Shown here: positions 58,701 through 64,000 of the stretch, one piece after another
How positions within the stretch are numbered: the stretch's first letter is position 1
Layout of the letters: every line of letters begins with the position of its first letter
Assembly: GCA_951812925.1 (NCBI GenBank)
Contig: OX638368.1
Location: 20,957,187 to 21,021,186 of the forward strand
Source of the DNA: Calliopum simillimum
Taxonomy: Eukaryota; Arthropoda; Insecta; Diptera; Lauxaniidae
DNA: 64,000 nt
Reading direction: 5' to 3'
Position numbers and translations under genes: made by a program
Notes under the pieces: model-generated
Told to the model about the DNA's origin: nothing
Database searches by the model: none
What the model saw: only the letters and a program-made list of their open reading frames with translations

Positions 58701-61440
58701 TCTATTCATTAGCTCACCCTCCATTTTGTTTTAAGATATTAACAATATAATGTAGTAAATTTAAATTGCTTTAATACAAAAATTACAAAAATACACAAAA
58801 CAAATTAATTTTTAATTTTGTATTACAATCTTAATTATAATTATAATTATGTTATAAAATTTATGAATACCTTGACAAAATAAGAAAGTTGATGTACGAC
58901 TGTACCTATTGGTACCCTTGGTAAACGTCCTACAAGTCACCTTTTATATGAACTGTGGTACATGTGATTCATCCAAATCTTCCGAATCACTTTAATATAT
59001 GGAAATCGACAGCCTGGATTCACCGCTTCATTAATTGAATTTAGTCAATTAAATGATATTTTTTTTTTGACTTTTATCATAAGATGATTTTCCAGGAAAG
59101 CTCCGATATTACTTAATTTGTTGATTTCTTTTGTCTTGTATTAAATTAAGTAATACTCAAAAATTTGATGGTGTTTTTCGAAAAATTTATTTTAAATTTT
59201 ATTTTATTATGTTAATAATTTTAAAACATTTAATTTAAACACGCGGTTTTTGCAGAGTTTTCCTCGTCGCCAGTTATATATTGAGCTTTAATGAAACTCA
59301 GTTGGTTTCTTCTTCGAAACTAAAAACTATTTATTTTTAATACTTTGCTTAAACTATGTAAACTCAAAAGCTTTTCTTTAAATGCTTCAGTACTAAAAGC
59401 TCTTTACAACAAAAAGAACCGTAACATTACAAACTTACGTTATATTAAAACATATTTCAGAACATGACTAAATTCAAGTAAACAAATAGACATTAAAGCA
59501 ATATTGCAAAACCATACTAAGTTTCTGGAGTTATAGTGTTGTGCTTTATAAAAAGTAATAATTACATTACTATGTATGTAATGTATCTTTACATTACTAT
59601 ATACTTTAACATATATTAATTAATACATGCATTTAATCATTCATTCATTCAATCGTCCATTCATTCAATCATTCATTCATTCATTCATTATTCATTCATT
59701 ATTCATTCATTCAATCATTCAATCATTCAATCATTCAATCATTCAATCATTCAATCATTCATTCATTCATTTATTCGATAATTTTTGTCTTAATTTTTCG
59801 TTTTATTTCTGATCATCTAAATAACTTCGCATGTTTAGTTATTTTTAATGTGACCTTTTGAGTTATAATAGAAGTGTTAGTGAAGTTTCCTGAAGGATTG
59901 TTCAGTGTGCCCGCTAAAATTGTGTTTACGAGAGGAAGACACAACTCCTGTTACATGATAAATTTGTCTATGTACGGTATTTGTGCAAACAAGGAATATC
60001 ACCCACGCGTTTTCTTCCGAATTGGTATCTGGGGACCTTTAGGTTTTTGAGAAATCCCAATTTAAACGAAATTTTCTATATTGAATGAAAATACCATAAA
60101 AACTACGACAAAAAAAAAAACAAAAATGGTAATTTTAAATGTATTTTTCAATGCTGAATTTGAAGGAAATGGAAAACACGTCAAACACGGCCACACGTAC
60201 GATTTTGTGGAAAATAGGGTATTATAGCTGAAGGTCCCCAGTAGTGATGAGCAAACCAAAACCAAGACCAAGACAATAGCAGTCTTGGTCTTGGTCTTGT
60301 TCTTGCATATTGAGACTTGGTCTTGGTCTTGGTTTTGATACGGAGTCTTGGTCTTGTTCTTGCTCATTAAGTCTTGGTCTCGGTCTTGGTTTAGGTCTTG
60401 AAAAAATGTCTAGAGATATTGAGTATTCAAAGTTTCAAAGGCGTGAAACACCTTTTAACTATAAATTACCAAGACTGAAAAGCAGTCTTGGTCTTGACGA
60501 TTATCGTGTGCAAGACCAAGACCATAGCAGTCTTGGTCTTGTTCTTGCAAAAATATCAGCGTCTTGATCTTGTTCTTGGTCTCGTAAAATTACCAAGACC
60601 AAGAACAAGACGCAAGACCAAGACTAATTTTGCTCATCACTAGTCCCCAGATACCAATTCAGAGGAGGTATGCTTTAGCTTGTCAAGCTGAATGTTAACT
60701 TCGAGTTTTTCGTGGAGTATGCTCCTTTGCCGGGTCTATTTGAGTCTCTTTTCCAGTGAGGAAATATGATGATGTTGATTGAAAATGCTGCTTTCTATTA
60801 CAAATTTGCTAGTCTGGCGGAAATTTCTTACAATGTCGACAATTTTAATGTGAAACTACTTTGCGCACAATAAGGCCAAAAAAAGAGCCTTTTTAAATAA
60901 ATATCATGTCCACTTTTCAAAAAAACAAATACCAATACTTACACATAATTATTTTAATAATAAAATAATGTAATTTTCCACAGCACTTACTTGATTAAAA
61001 TCATTCCAGCAACAGCATTTCCACCCGGAAACGGAAGTTGATGAGTCCAGTGTTGGTGGCGGTAGAGCAGAAAATATTTGCTGCTGTAACGGCTGTGTTG
61101 CATTTAATGTTTCATTACTACTACTACCACCATCATGCTCAACTTTCATGGTGTTTAATGCAATTGTGGTTGCATTTATATTCTCAGAGAAGCCATGTTT
61201 AGCTTCATAGCAATTATTCAGTTTCGGGCTATATTCTGAACCAGAACTGGCCGTCGGCAAAAAAACTGCACAGCAAATTAAAATGAAAAGTGACTTCAAC
61301 GGTAGGCGACTACAATAGAGACCAATAATGCTACGGGAATTTGCTGCTATGAAAAATCCATTGTAATATTTCCACATTTTCTGTCGCTGCTGTTGATGTC
61401 GCTGATATTGTTCCTGATGTTGAAAATGTTTGCAAGACAT
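29285..61440 (-). CDS. Lgr1: Glycoprotein-hormone-type LGR receptor (Lgr1-like), 17 exons
   Basis: Seven-transmembrane, leucine-rich-repeat GPCR of the type A (FSHR/LHR/TSHR-like) group. Drosophila Lgr1 is activated by the GPA2/GPB5 heterodimer and raises cAMP; that role is inferred here by family. Coding exons in transcript order: 60991-61440, 47375-47526, 46787-46861, 46525-46602, 43173-43247, 43025-43090, 41166-41234, 40848-40919, 38769-38886, 38318-38652, 37881-38102, 37602-37754, 31648-31793, 31149-31377, 30883-31078, 29549-29745, 29285-29474. All introns are GT-AG, all phases agree, and the lengths sum to 2823 nt (940 residues). Diagnostic pieces: HCCAFK in the hinge, [13 protein letters not shown] before TM1, [31 protein letters not shown] (ERW), [21 protein letters not shown] in TM7, and [17 protein letters not shown] after TM7. 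The gene appears intact although its introns are full of transposons. Confidence 0.93.
30275..30823. repeat. 11-bp minisatellite (GACTTAGACTT) in intron 15
   Basis: About 50 head-to-tail copies of the 11-mer GACTTAGACTT with occasional substitutions (for example ATTTGACTT, AGGCTTG) and one small interruption near 30549. It fills roughly half of the intron between exons 15 and 16. Confidence 0.95.
31470..31572. repeat. ATG/CTG trinucleotide-rich microsatellite in intron 13
   Basis: Imperfect GAT/GATGAT repeats with an internal CTGCTGCTGCTG run, between exons 13 and 14. It has no coding role, because both neighbouring exons splice across it. Confidence 0.8.
32155..32750. repeat. ~35-bp minisatellite (ATGACCCAATTTATG type)
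   Basis: Fifteen or more degenerate copies of a unit containing ATGACCCAATTTATG followed by TTTTAAACATGA. The plus strand translates as repetitive Met-Thr-Gln-rich frames (MTQFM, MSQCM), a by-product of the unit and not a gene. It lies in Lgr1 intron 12. Confidence 0.85.
32785..34075 (+). mobile_element. Jockey-type non-LTR endonuclease relic, split
   Basis: Plus-strand translation of 32785-32893 gives [20 protein letters not shown] then KDIDTL, resembling the start of the Jockey-clade apurinic endonuclease (WNANGI...LY..DID). After the inserted element at 32896-34005 the translation resumes with KYNFSL then [10 protein letters not shown] (the YNF.I.GY.FY.T.HP type). It is a short, frameshifted fragment without reverse transcriptase. 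Confidence 0.55.
32896..34005. mobile_element. TA-flanked DNA transposon derivative with GATATGGCACC motifs
   Basis: Terminal inverted repeats GGGTAAACGCGGGAGATATG and its complement (AAATCTCCCGCGTTTACCC), with TA on both sides (32894-32895, 34006-34007). The motif GATATGGCACC or its complement recurs near 32910, 33035, 33055, 33608, 33965 and 33980. The minus strand from about 33390 to 33060 holds fragments with a protein-like look ([26 protein letters not shown]) in different frames. These may be transposase C-terminal relics of a pogo-like element, but that is tentative. It is 1110 bp and inactive. Confidence 0.75.
34945..35665. mobile_element. GGGCCCG-rich inverted-repeat element (probable)
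   Basis: GC-rich ends in AT-rich DNA: AAGCCCGGGCCCGCAC near 34960 and, inverted, CAGGCCCGGGCCCGCACGAA near 35610. GTCCGACAGC near 34938 loosely mirrors GTTGTCGAATGG near 35653. The interior (35000-35520) is ordinary AT-rich DNA with no gene. It is probably a non-autonomous element with GC-rich subterminal repeats; exact ends and target duplications were not resolved. Confidence 0.45.
36085..37150. mobile_element. Inverted-arm element interrupted by a Helentron
   Basis: The left arm, about 36085-36160 (GAAATGGCGGCCATGTTTTG, then AAAAATCTTAAAAATTAA), is mirrored by the right arm, about 37090-37150 (AATTTTTAAGATTTTTTGAA then ACATGGCCGTCATTTC). A complete DINE-1-like copy lies between the arms, leaving a short inner hairpin at 36998-37060. 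The outer boundaries are not certain. Confidence 0.6.
36174..36980 (+). mobile_element. DINE-1-like Helentron, near full length
   Basis: Begins with the hairpin TATACCCTACACCCAGGGTA and continues into the INE-1/DINE-1-like head (TTCTTGATCAGCGTCACCTC, GAGTCGATATAGCCATGG, TCTGTCTGGCTGG). About four ~140-bp tandem units follow, and the copy ends TTGGCCAGGCCAA, ACACCCTTACTAG, T. The 5' stem-loop, the CTAG terminus and the internal tandem repeats are all Helentron features. No Rep/helicase is encoded. Confidence 0.85.
37881..38652 (-). CDS. Lgr1: Lgr1-like exons 10-11: hinge region
   Basis: Exon 10 (335 nt) begins [20 protein letters not shown], the conserved Cys box where the LRR domain ends, then becomes Gln/Ala-rich. 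It finishes with a strongly basic run ([14 protein letters not shown]). Exon 11 (222 nt) is highly acidic ([34 protein letters not shown]). Its first part encodes the Asp-rich loop and its last part the Cys that pairs across the hinge in relatives. Both exons are longer than simple relatives need, so this hinge is expanded. The basic cluster is a candidate proprotein-convertase site, and the acidic tyrosines are candidates for sulfation. Confidence 0.85.
38769..47526 (-). CDS. Lgr1: Lgr1-like exons 2-9: leucine-rich-repeat ectodomain
   Basis: Exon 2 carries the Cys-rich N-cap ([16 protein letters not shown]). Exons 3-8 are short (75, 78, 75, 66, 69 and 72 nt), each encoding about one repeat and all split in phase 2 inside an Ile, Leu or similar codon. 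That is the hallmark of LGR genes, in which repeats were duplicated exon by exon. Exon 9 (118 nt) encodes the final repeats and the conserved [15 protein letters not shown] segment typical of the glycoprotein hormone receptors. Introns 4, 6 and 8 are enlarged by repeats. Confidence 0.9.
38887..40847. other. Lgr1 intron 8
   Basis: Gene-free. Positions 39890-40240 carry a repeat with TTTCAGAGATATGATAATAAA and GGGCGTGG that is related to 45300-45655. Nothing else is recognised. Confidence 0.4.
41847..42731 (-). mobile_element. DINE-1-like Helentron, full length, inverted
   Basis: Reads AACTAGTAAGGGTG and TTTGGCCTGGCCAAAC at its left (the 3' end), then about four tandem units. The head contains GACGGACAAGG and TGATCAAGAATATA, and it ends at ACCCTGTGTGCAGGGTAT, the 5' hairpin. 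It sits in Lgr1 intron 6 and is about 885 bp. Confidence 0.85.
44002..44605. mobile_element. hAT-type MITE, 604 bp
   Basis: Terminal inverted repeats CAAAGGTGTCAGCG and CGCTGACACCCTTG are flanked by a perfect 8-bp target duplication GTTTAATA (43994-44001 and 44606-44613). Inside are ACAACA-rich stretches and the motif AATGCGTTGATGCGCAGTTG. There is no transposase. The 8-bp duplication fits hAT; P-like elements also make 8 bp. It lies in Lgr1 intron 4. Confidence 0.88.
45300..45660 (+). repeat. ~110-bp tandem repeats
   Basis: Three imperfect units built around ACATGTGTACCAAATCTCAT / TGTACAAAATCTCATATATG and GGAGATATGATGAAG / CAGAGGTATGATGATTT. Each is followed by a GGGGGCGT-type or CGGGCATGGC stretch. 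A related sequence is at 39890-40240. Confidence 0.6.
45690..46235. mobile_element. TA-flanked inverted-repeat element, 546 bp
   Basis: TCCGAAAATAATCTACTCTT at the left is mirrored by AAGACTATTTTCGGA at the right, with TA on each side (45688-45689, 46236-46237). The arms are long and imperfect (GAGGGGTTGTCAGAAGGTCG against CGACCTCTTAACAGCCCCTC), so it can fold into a hairpin. It is non-coding. Confidence 0.75.
48340..48644 (-). mobile_element. Second, truncated copy of the hAT MITE
   Basis: Inverted relative to 44002-44605 and similar to its first 240 bp: AAAGACTTGCATTTTCG, TGTTGGTTCGAG, then GCCAAAATTGGCTCAC and the terminus CGCTGACACCCTTG at 48644. The other terminus is missing. A short ATTGATGTTGTTGGG segment is duplicated near 48555-48600. 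It lies in Lgr1 intron 1. Confidence 0.75.
48942..49330. mobile_element. GAAGC-rich MITE with CCCAACGGGAA ends
   Basis: Left end CCCAACGGGAAACGGAAGC and right end CTTCATTTCTTCCCGTTGGG form inverted repeats. The interior is rich in GCTTC/GAAGC words (for example AGAAGCTGCTTCC, ATACGCTTCCGTG). I could not identify a target duplication. No coding sequence. Confidence 0.55.
50130..50752. mobile_element. TA-flanked MITE nested in the hAT relic
   Basis: Perfect-looking inverted ends CCTTAGAGCGCTATAGTCCT (50130) and AGGACTATAGCGCTCTAAGG (ending 50752) are flanked by TA (50128-50129, 50753-50754). It is 623 bp and non-coding. It lies wholly within 49760-51611, so it inserted after the hAT element. 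Confidence 0.85.
51128..51472 (-). pseudogene. hAT transposase fragment
   Basis: A 114-codon open stretch inside the hAT relic. [12 protein letters not shown] matches the conserved KTRWNS.Y.ML segment found mid-way in hAT transposases, and the following helix-rich part ([15 protein letters not shown]) fits the insertion domain. It lacks the zinc finger and most catalytic motifs, so it is a remnant and not an active enzyme. Confidence 0.7.
51749..52851 (+). mobile_element. mariner element relic, split by an RTE insertion
   Basis: Ends CGTAGGTTGCCTTTTATATT and AATATAAAAGGCAACCCTCG are flanked by TA (51747-51748, 52852-52853). From the ATG at 52318 the plus strand reads like the N-terminal half of a mariner transposase: [19 protein letters not shown], then [20 protein letters not shown], then [16 protein letters not shown], then [20 protein letters not shown]. 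It has at least four in-frame stops and no catalytic half. It is an internally deleted, dead element. Confidence 0.85.
51778..52168 (-). mobile_element. RTE-type non-LTR retrotransposon 3' end, nested
   Basis: The minus strand is open from near the truncation point to a TAG near 51825. It reads [65 protein letters not shown], the C-terminal tail of RTE-clade reverse transcriptases, and ends in a CATA simple tail at 51801-51778. It is flanked by the 10-bp duplication TTCGGGATTG (51768-51777, 52169-52178), which belongs to the mariner inverted repeat. It is 5'-truncated, as is usual for target-primed insertion. Confidence 0.88.
53575..53880. repeat. CATT microsatellite inside a duplicated unit
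   Basis: A long (CATT)n run that changes to (CCTT)-containing repeats near 53758. It is preceded by TATATACTTTAAAATATATT and followed by CAAGTCAATTTGCTAAATGG, the latter being a copy of the sequence just before the array (53555-53585). So a unit of about 0.3 kb is tandemly repeated, and the LTR retrotransposon inserted in the second unit. Confidence 0.85.
53905..54231 (-). repeat. 3' LTR
   Basis: 327 bp, by eye identical to 59272-59598. It begins AGTAATGTAAAGATAC and ends CAATATATAACT on the minus strand, and is preceded by the polypurine tract. Confidence 0.93.
54470..55663 (-). pseudogene. Gypsy integrase, separated from pol by a frameshift
   Basis: Zinc-binding part HIKRNH...CEICNRAKF (HHCC). 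The DDE core is visible as HFDVWFP (first Asp), VADNEF (second Asp) and SDIERLH (Glu). A basic C-terminal end ([12 protein letters not shown]) follows. It is open in a different frame from the RT part; both frames are open together between about 55660 and 55594, so the indel lies there. The integrase frame is closed by TAA at 55663-55661 on its upstream side. Confidence 0.85.
55591..57669 (-). pseudogene. Gypsy pol: protease, reverse transcriptase, RNase H
   Basis: Read in the -1 frame relative to gag. The protease has its catalytic DTGA at 57591-57580 ([12 protein letters not shown]). An in-frame TAA at 57417-57415 interrupts the protein before GIIGNNIL. The RT follows with [32 protein letters not shown] and the catalytic VYMDD, then the RNase H part ([35 protein letters not shown]). 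The frame ends at a TAA at 55591, after a shift relative to integrase. Confidence 0.9.
57630..58724 (-). CDS. Gypsy gag
   Basis: 364 residues. An N-terminal capsid-like part ([52 protein letters not shown]) precedes a long Asn/Arg/Gln-rich tail without CCHC zinc knuckles. It is an intact frame. Near its end the heptamer A-AAT-TTT (57669-57663) is a candidate -1 slippery site leading into pol. Confidence 0.85.
   Translation of the reverse strand: MEGELMNRFNLTLNCIKNIEKYDGTDKNQLPDFFMQIENVMPNVESFTDNDRRMLFDYIKNKCVGDARQAIRRFNPPSNWTELKNILKTSFGEKETCSELMDKLKTCALDSTIENYYFKLNKLRNRLCNRKLTHEDNQFTHYEINRIVLKAFKEHLPEPTKTIIFGRNPDNIEDAYNIILEARHQNYTMHGPPMMGYQRNFNRSYIRTNFSDNYRRYQNSVQNPHNVDNVNRNNNENVFNNCPPLMHNSYSNSRQQFNSQNHTNNNRNEGSSYNIPDHYNTNNFRQSYSRNNSNTNSFSQHHNPQINRSNIPNNINSAVSRMQTNQTRHSNRYRNSDNYNQNTPMEVGNSDLNFQQVDPRNYPI
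59272..59598 (-). repeat. 5' LTR
   Basis: 327 bp, by eye identical to the 3' LTR. It is followed on the minus strand by GGCGACGAGG (primer-binding site) and about 540 bp of leader before gag. Confidence 0.93.
59625..59775. repeat. CATT/CAAT microsatellite
   Basis: Degenerate (CATT)n and (CAATCATT)n on the far side of the retrotransposon. Together with 53575-53880 it shows that the target was a tandemly repeated unit beginning ATATACTTTAA and containing a CATT array. Confidence 0.85.
60019..60660. mobile_element. Inverted-end element split by a younger insertion
   Basis: AATTGGTATCTGGGGACC (60020-60037) is the exact complement of a sequence that is now interrupted: GGTCCCCAG up to 60241 and ATACCAATT from 60651. 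The ends therefore belonged to one inverted-repeat element. Its interior (60040-60230) is AT-rich, non-coding and partly resembles 730-830. Confidence 0.65.
60242..60642. mobile_element. CTTGGT-repeat MITE with an 8-bp target duplication
   Basis: Ends TAGTGATGAGCAAA and TTTTGCTCATCACTA are inverted, and the flanking duplication is GTCCCCAG (60234-60241 and 60643-60650). The interior is made of GTCTTG/CAAGAC words on both strands, so the element can fold on itself. It is 401 bp and probably hAT-type by target length. Confidence 0.88.
60991..61440 (-). CDS. Lgr1: Lgr1-like coding exon 1: signal peptide and N-terminal region
   Basis: 150 codons, phase 0, donor GTAAGTGCTG. A long Gln/His-rich N-terminal stretch ([18 protein letters not shown]) precedes a hydrophobic signal-type core ([18 protein letters not shown]). 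The next part is low-complexity and Ser/Thr/Asn-rich with NAT and NET glycosylation sites, and the exon ends near [12 protein letters not shown], the beginning of the Cys N-cap. A second Met (MWKYYNG, codon 22) could be the true start, giving a shorter, more usual signal peptide. Confidence 0.85.
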
Positions 61441-61683
61441 TTGTCCTTTTACTGGCTGTCTTTTTTGTTGGCAGGACCAATTTATGGAATATTTGTTTTT
61501 GTATTTTTGTTATTTCACTAACGTTTTAAGGTATTTTTTTTTTTTTTTAAATTTTTGATTGTCACTTTTCCTTGGCGCGATTCATTGAGTTATGCTGTAG
61601 ATTTTCTTGGAAAATCTTTTTGATATATTTGGAACATACGGATTAAAGTTGCTATACATTTTGGCACTGGTTAAGGTTGGTCT
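61441..61683 (-). promoter_or_regulatory. Lgr1-like 5'UTR segment with acceptor and 25-codon uORF
   Basis: A pyrimidine-rich ...TTATTTCAG acceptor would start this exon at 61683, implying an upstream non-coding exon outside what I can define. A short upstream frame, ATG at 61659-61657 to TGA at 61584-61582 (begins MYSNFNPYVPN), ends about 140 nt before the main ATG. An uORF of this kind could lower translation, but its function is inferred only. Confidence 0.45.
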
Positions 61684-61689
61684 CTGAAA

Positions 61690-62686
61690 TAAAATAAATA
61701 CAATTTAAGTAAATATATAATATTTGTTTATATAAAAATCAAAATTTTAAGCAAATATATGCCTACGTCTGTTTTCAAAAATAAATAAATAAAATTTCAT
61801 TCAACTTTCAATGGCACGTGCAATTAGGAAACTTTGCAAAACAAAATAAAAGAAAATATATAAAATTTCATCAAAATAAGTTAAAAAACATTAAATTTTG
61901 TTTTCTTTTTTAAATACACAAAAATCGTGAGTAAACAAAATTATAGGAAATACGCGTGTTTTTACATTTCTTTACAAAAAAATTTTTTTTCCTGTGTTTT
62001 GCATCAAAAATTCATATCGTCGTCTATAGGAACTTGGAGATTTTTTTATTTTATTTTTGTTGTTTTGTTATTTGTATTTGATTCGCTTTTTTGTATTTGT
62101 TTATGCTTATTGTTTTATTTTCGGATGTTGTTCATTTCCATTTCGATTTTGTTAACCCCATGCAAAATTATTTGTATTGAATGGCACGGACCCTAAGAAA
62201 ATCGACATCATTTTAAATTTTACTTTTAGATTTTGTTGGCGAAAAGACATAAGACGCTAAGCTAAAATCCAAGCAAAGAAATATTAAAAAAGATTCCAAA
62301 AATAGAAGTGATATGTAAACGGACACGCCTACCTCCCGTTGAAACTGAACTAAAATTCTTTTATCCTAAAGGTATGCAACACATTATTTCCATATACATT
62401 TACTTTCATTGCAAACTCGAATTGCATATTACATGACCTTTTTCAGATTATTTATAAGTTTTTCAATTGACGCAAATATGCGAAAATTTTGTTGGCTTGA
62501 ATTGAAAGAGTAGACTCTCACCTTTCATTTTTTGATAATTACAAGACGAAGCTAACCGTAGCCAACTTAATAATTTCCCAAGGAAAATTTCATACGCTGC
62601 ACTTTACTTTTAAATTAGTAACAATATACCACATATAAAAAATTTGCAATAAAAATGTAGCAAAAATAATTTACATATATATTGTA
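61690..62686. other. Upstream of the Lgr1-like gene
   Basis: AT-rich, without recognisable coding sequence or repeats that I can define. It should hold the first non-coding exon and/or promoter of the Lgr1-like gene, but I see no clear TATA/Inr pair that I can assign. Confidence 0.35.
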
Positions 62687-63871
62687 CATTAGGGGTGTTT
62701 TAGTGCACGAATTTTGGATTTTGATACTTGACACCCCTCAATTTTGTGAGGTTGGAAAAAATAATGAGTTTGCAAAAAAAATTTTGTTGGTGGGGTGAGG
62801 GCAAGGTTTGGCGCATCGAGGTCAAAGATGAAAGACAAGGAGAAACAATTTTCTTACAGCCGTACAAGAGGGGCCACCTCTAGAGGGTTCAAATGTATGA
62901 TTCACAGCTTACCTACCCCCTATTTCCAATCCTTAAGGGGTCTCCCATACAAAGTTACGTTTCTTTAAAAAACTGCCCCCAATGCCCTAACTGGACCATG
63001 GGTACCCCTAGCAGGGTCAAATGTATGACCGACCCCCATTATTTCTAGGAAAATTTATAAAAAAACAAAAATTGTATGGCAGCCCATTTCAGGGTTGAAA
63101 ATAGGGGGTAAGTATGTGTAGAAAAAATGTAGGTTGCAAAAAAATAATGGGGGTCGGTCATACATTTGACCCTTCTAGGAGTACCCCTGTGGCAGTTAGG
63201 GCAGTGGGGGCATTTTATATAAAAACAGTAACTTTGTATGGGAGCCCCCTTTAGGATTGGAAATAGGGGGTAGGTATGCTGAGAAAAAACTTTGGAGGGG
63301 GGCTAATGGGGGTCGGTCATATATTTGACTCCTCTAGGAGTGACTTCTGGGCAGTTATGGGCCTATTTGACGATTTCCTTTCCATATTTTTCATGTCTAT
63401 GACATCTATTTTGTATGGGAGTCCCCTAAAGAGTCAGAGATACAGGGTAAGTATACTGGGAAAAAATGTTGGGGAAGAAAAAATATTAGGGATCAGTCAC
63501 ACATTTGACCCTTCTAGGGGCACTCATTGAGTGGTGGGGGTCGATTTCCTAAAAATGTCAATTTTGTATGGGAGCCCCCTTAGGGGTTAGAGATAGGGGG
63601 TAAGAATGCTTGGTAAAAATGTTGGGGGGCAAAGTAATGTGGGTCGGTCTTACATTTGACCCCTCTAGAGGTGACCCCTAAACATTTGTAGCGTTGTATG
63701 TAAACTTTTTCTCTCACCTTTGACCTCGATGCGCCAACTTTTACCCTCACCCCACCCTCAAAATTTTTTTTGCAAACTAATTTTTTTTTCCAACCTCACA
63801 ATATTGAGGGGTGTCATGTATCAAAATGTTCTTACTAAGGATCTCCATACATTCTTAAAACACCTCTAATG
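62687..63871. mobile_element. TA-flanked inverted-repeat element with internal tandem repeats
   Basis: The left arm (62687 to about 62835: CATTAGGGGTGTTTTA, later GGCGCATCGAGGTCAAAG) is mirrored by the right arm (about 63715-63871: CTTTGACCTCGATGCGCC, later TAAAACACCTCTAATG). TA lies on both sides. Between the arms are about five G-rich units of about 150-180 bp, each with GGGGGTCGGTCATACATTTG, CCCTTCTAGGAG, GTATGGGAGCCCCCT and AGGGGGTAAGTATGCT or variants. No transposase is present. Confidence 0.85.
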
Positions 63872-64000
63872 TACATCACACTGAGTTGCATAAAAAAGTT
63901 GATCAATTACACACGTACAACCTTTAAATGACTTTGGCTAATTTTTTTGAAGAATGAATATGACTTCTTTAAAAAGTATTAACGGCATCTTCTTAGTGAG

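Larger units (their letters stand above)
53905..59598 (-). mobile_element. Ty3/Gypsy LTR retrotransposon, complete but mutated
   Basis: Two LTRs of 327 bp (53905-54231 and 59272-59598) appear identical and are flanked by the target duplication ATAT (53901-53904, 59599-59602). The 5' LTR is on the right. The primer-binding site just inside it reads TGGCGACGAGG; the tRNA was not assigned. The polypurine tract GAGGGTGGAGG is at 54242-54232. Gag (58724-57630) and pol (about 57669-54470) are present, in the order protease, RT, RNase H, integrase typical of Gypsy. No env frame is present. Pol is broken by one stop and one frameshift, so this copy should not make a full polyprotein. It sits in Lgr1 intron 1 in the same orientation as the gene. 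Confidence 0.95.

Noticed and set aside
59627..59812. Ser/His/Ile-rich open frame
   Set aside because: It is a translation of the CATT/CAAT microsatellite.

Overview
The window looks like AT-rich, intron-bearing, transposon-laden DNA from a higher (brachyceran) fly. The evidence is two intronless Toll receptors of the dipteran Toll-1/3/4/5 type, a 17-exon glycoprotein-hormone-type LGR resembling Drosophila Lgr1, and several copies of a DINE-1/INE-1-like Helentron. A tephritid or similar schizophoran is plausible, but the sequence alone does not fix the species. There are no bacterial features: no operons, CRISPR arrays or prokaryotic promoters.

Layout. 1-11 kb: gene-free, with DINE-1-like Helentron copies, a 1.4-kb foldback palindrome, a 0.2-kb palindrome, a tRNA-like relic and simple dispersed repeats. 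10.4-28.1 kb: a segmental duplication whose two units each carry one full-length Toll-like receptor on the minus strand (stops at 11193 and 20533). The units also share flanking DNA, including a dead mariner-type transposon; copy-specific insertions date events relative to the duplication. 29.1-61.7 kb: one intact minus-strand Lgr1-like receptor gene of 17 coding exons. Its reconstructed coding length is 2823 nt (940 codons plus stop) with every splice phase compatible. 62.7-63.9 kb: a 1.2-kb terminal-inverted-repeat element with internal tandem repeats.

The Lgr1 introns host most of the mobile DNA. Intron 1 (13.5 kb) holds a Ty3/Gypsy LTR retrotransposon with apparently identical LTRs and ATAT target duplications. 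It also holds a hAT relic with another MITE inside it, and a mariner relic with an RTE-type non-LTR element inside its inverted repeat. Intron 12 holds a Jockey-type endonuclease relic split by a TA-flanked element, and a MITE whose arms are split by a Helentron. Introns 4, 12 and 15 also carry a hAT MITE and minisatellites.

Functionally, the Toll proteins are predicted single-pass innate-immune or developmental receptors that signal through a cytoplasmic TIR domain. The LGR is predicted to be the receptor for a GPA2/GPB5-like heterodimeric hormone. The two loci share a neighbourhood but no evident pathway. I found no convincing new multi-gene system. The points most worth following are the unequal divergence of the two Tolls (ectodomain versus TIR), a basic cluster and acidic tyrosines in the LGR hinge, and the exactly resolvable nested transposon insertions.
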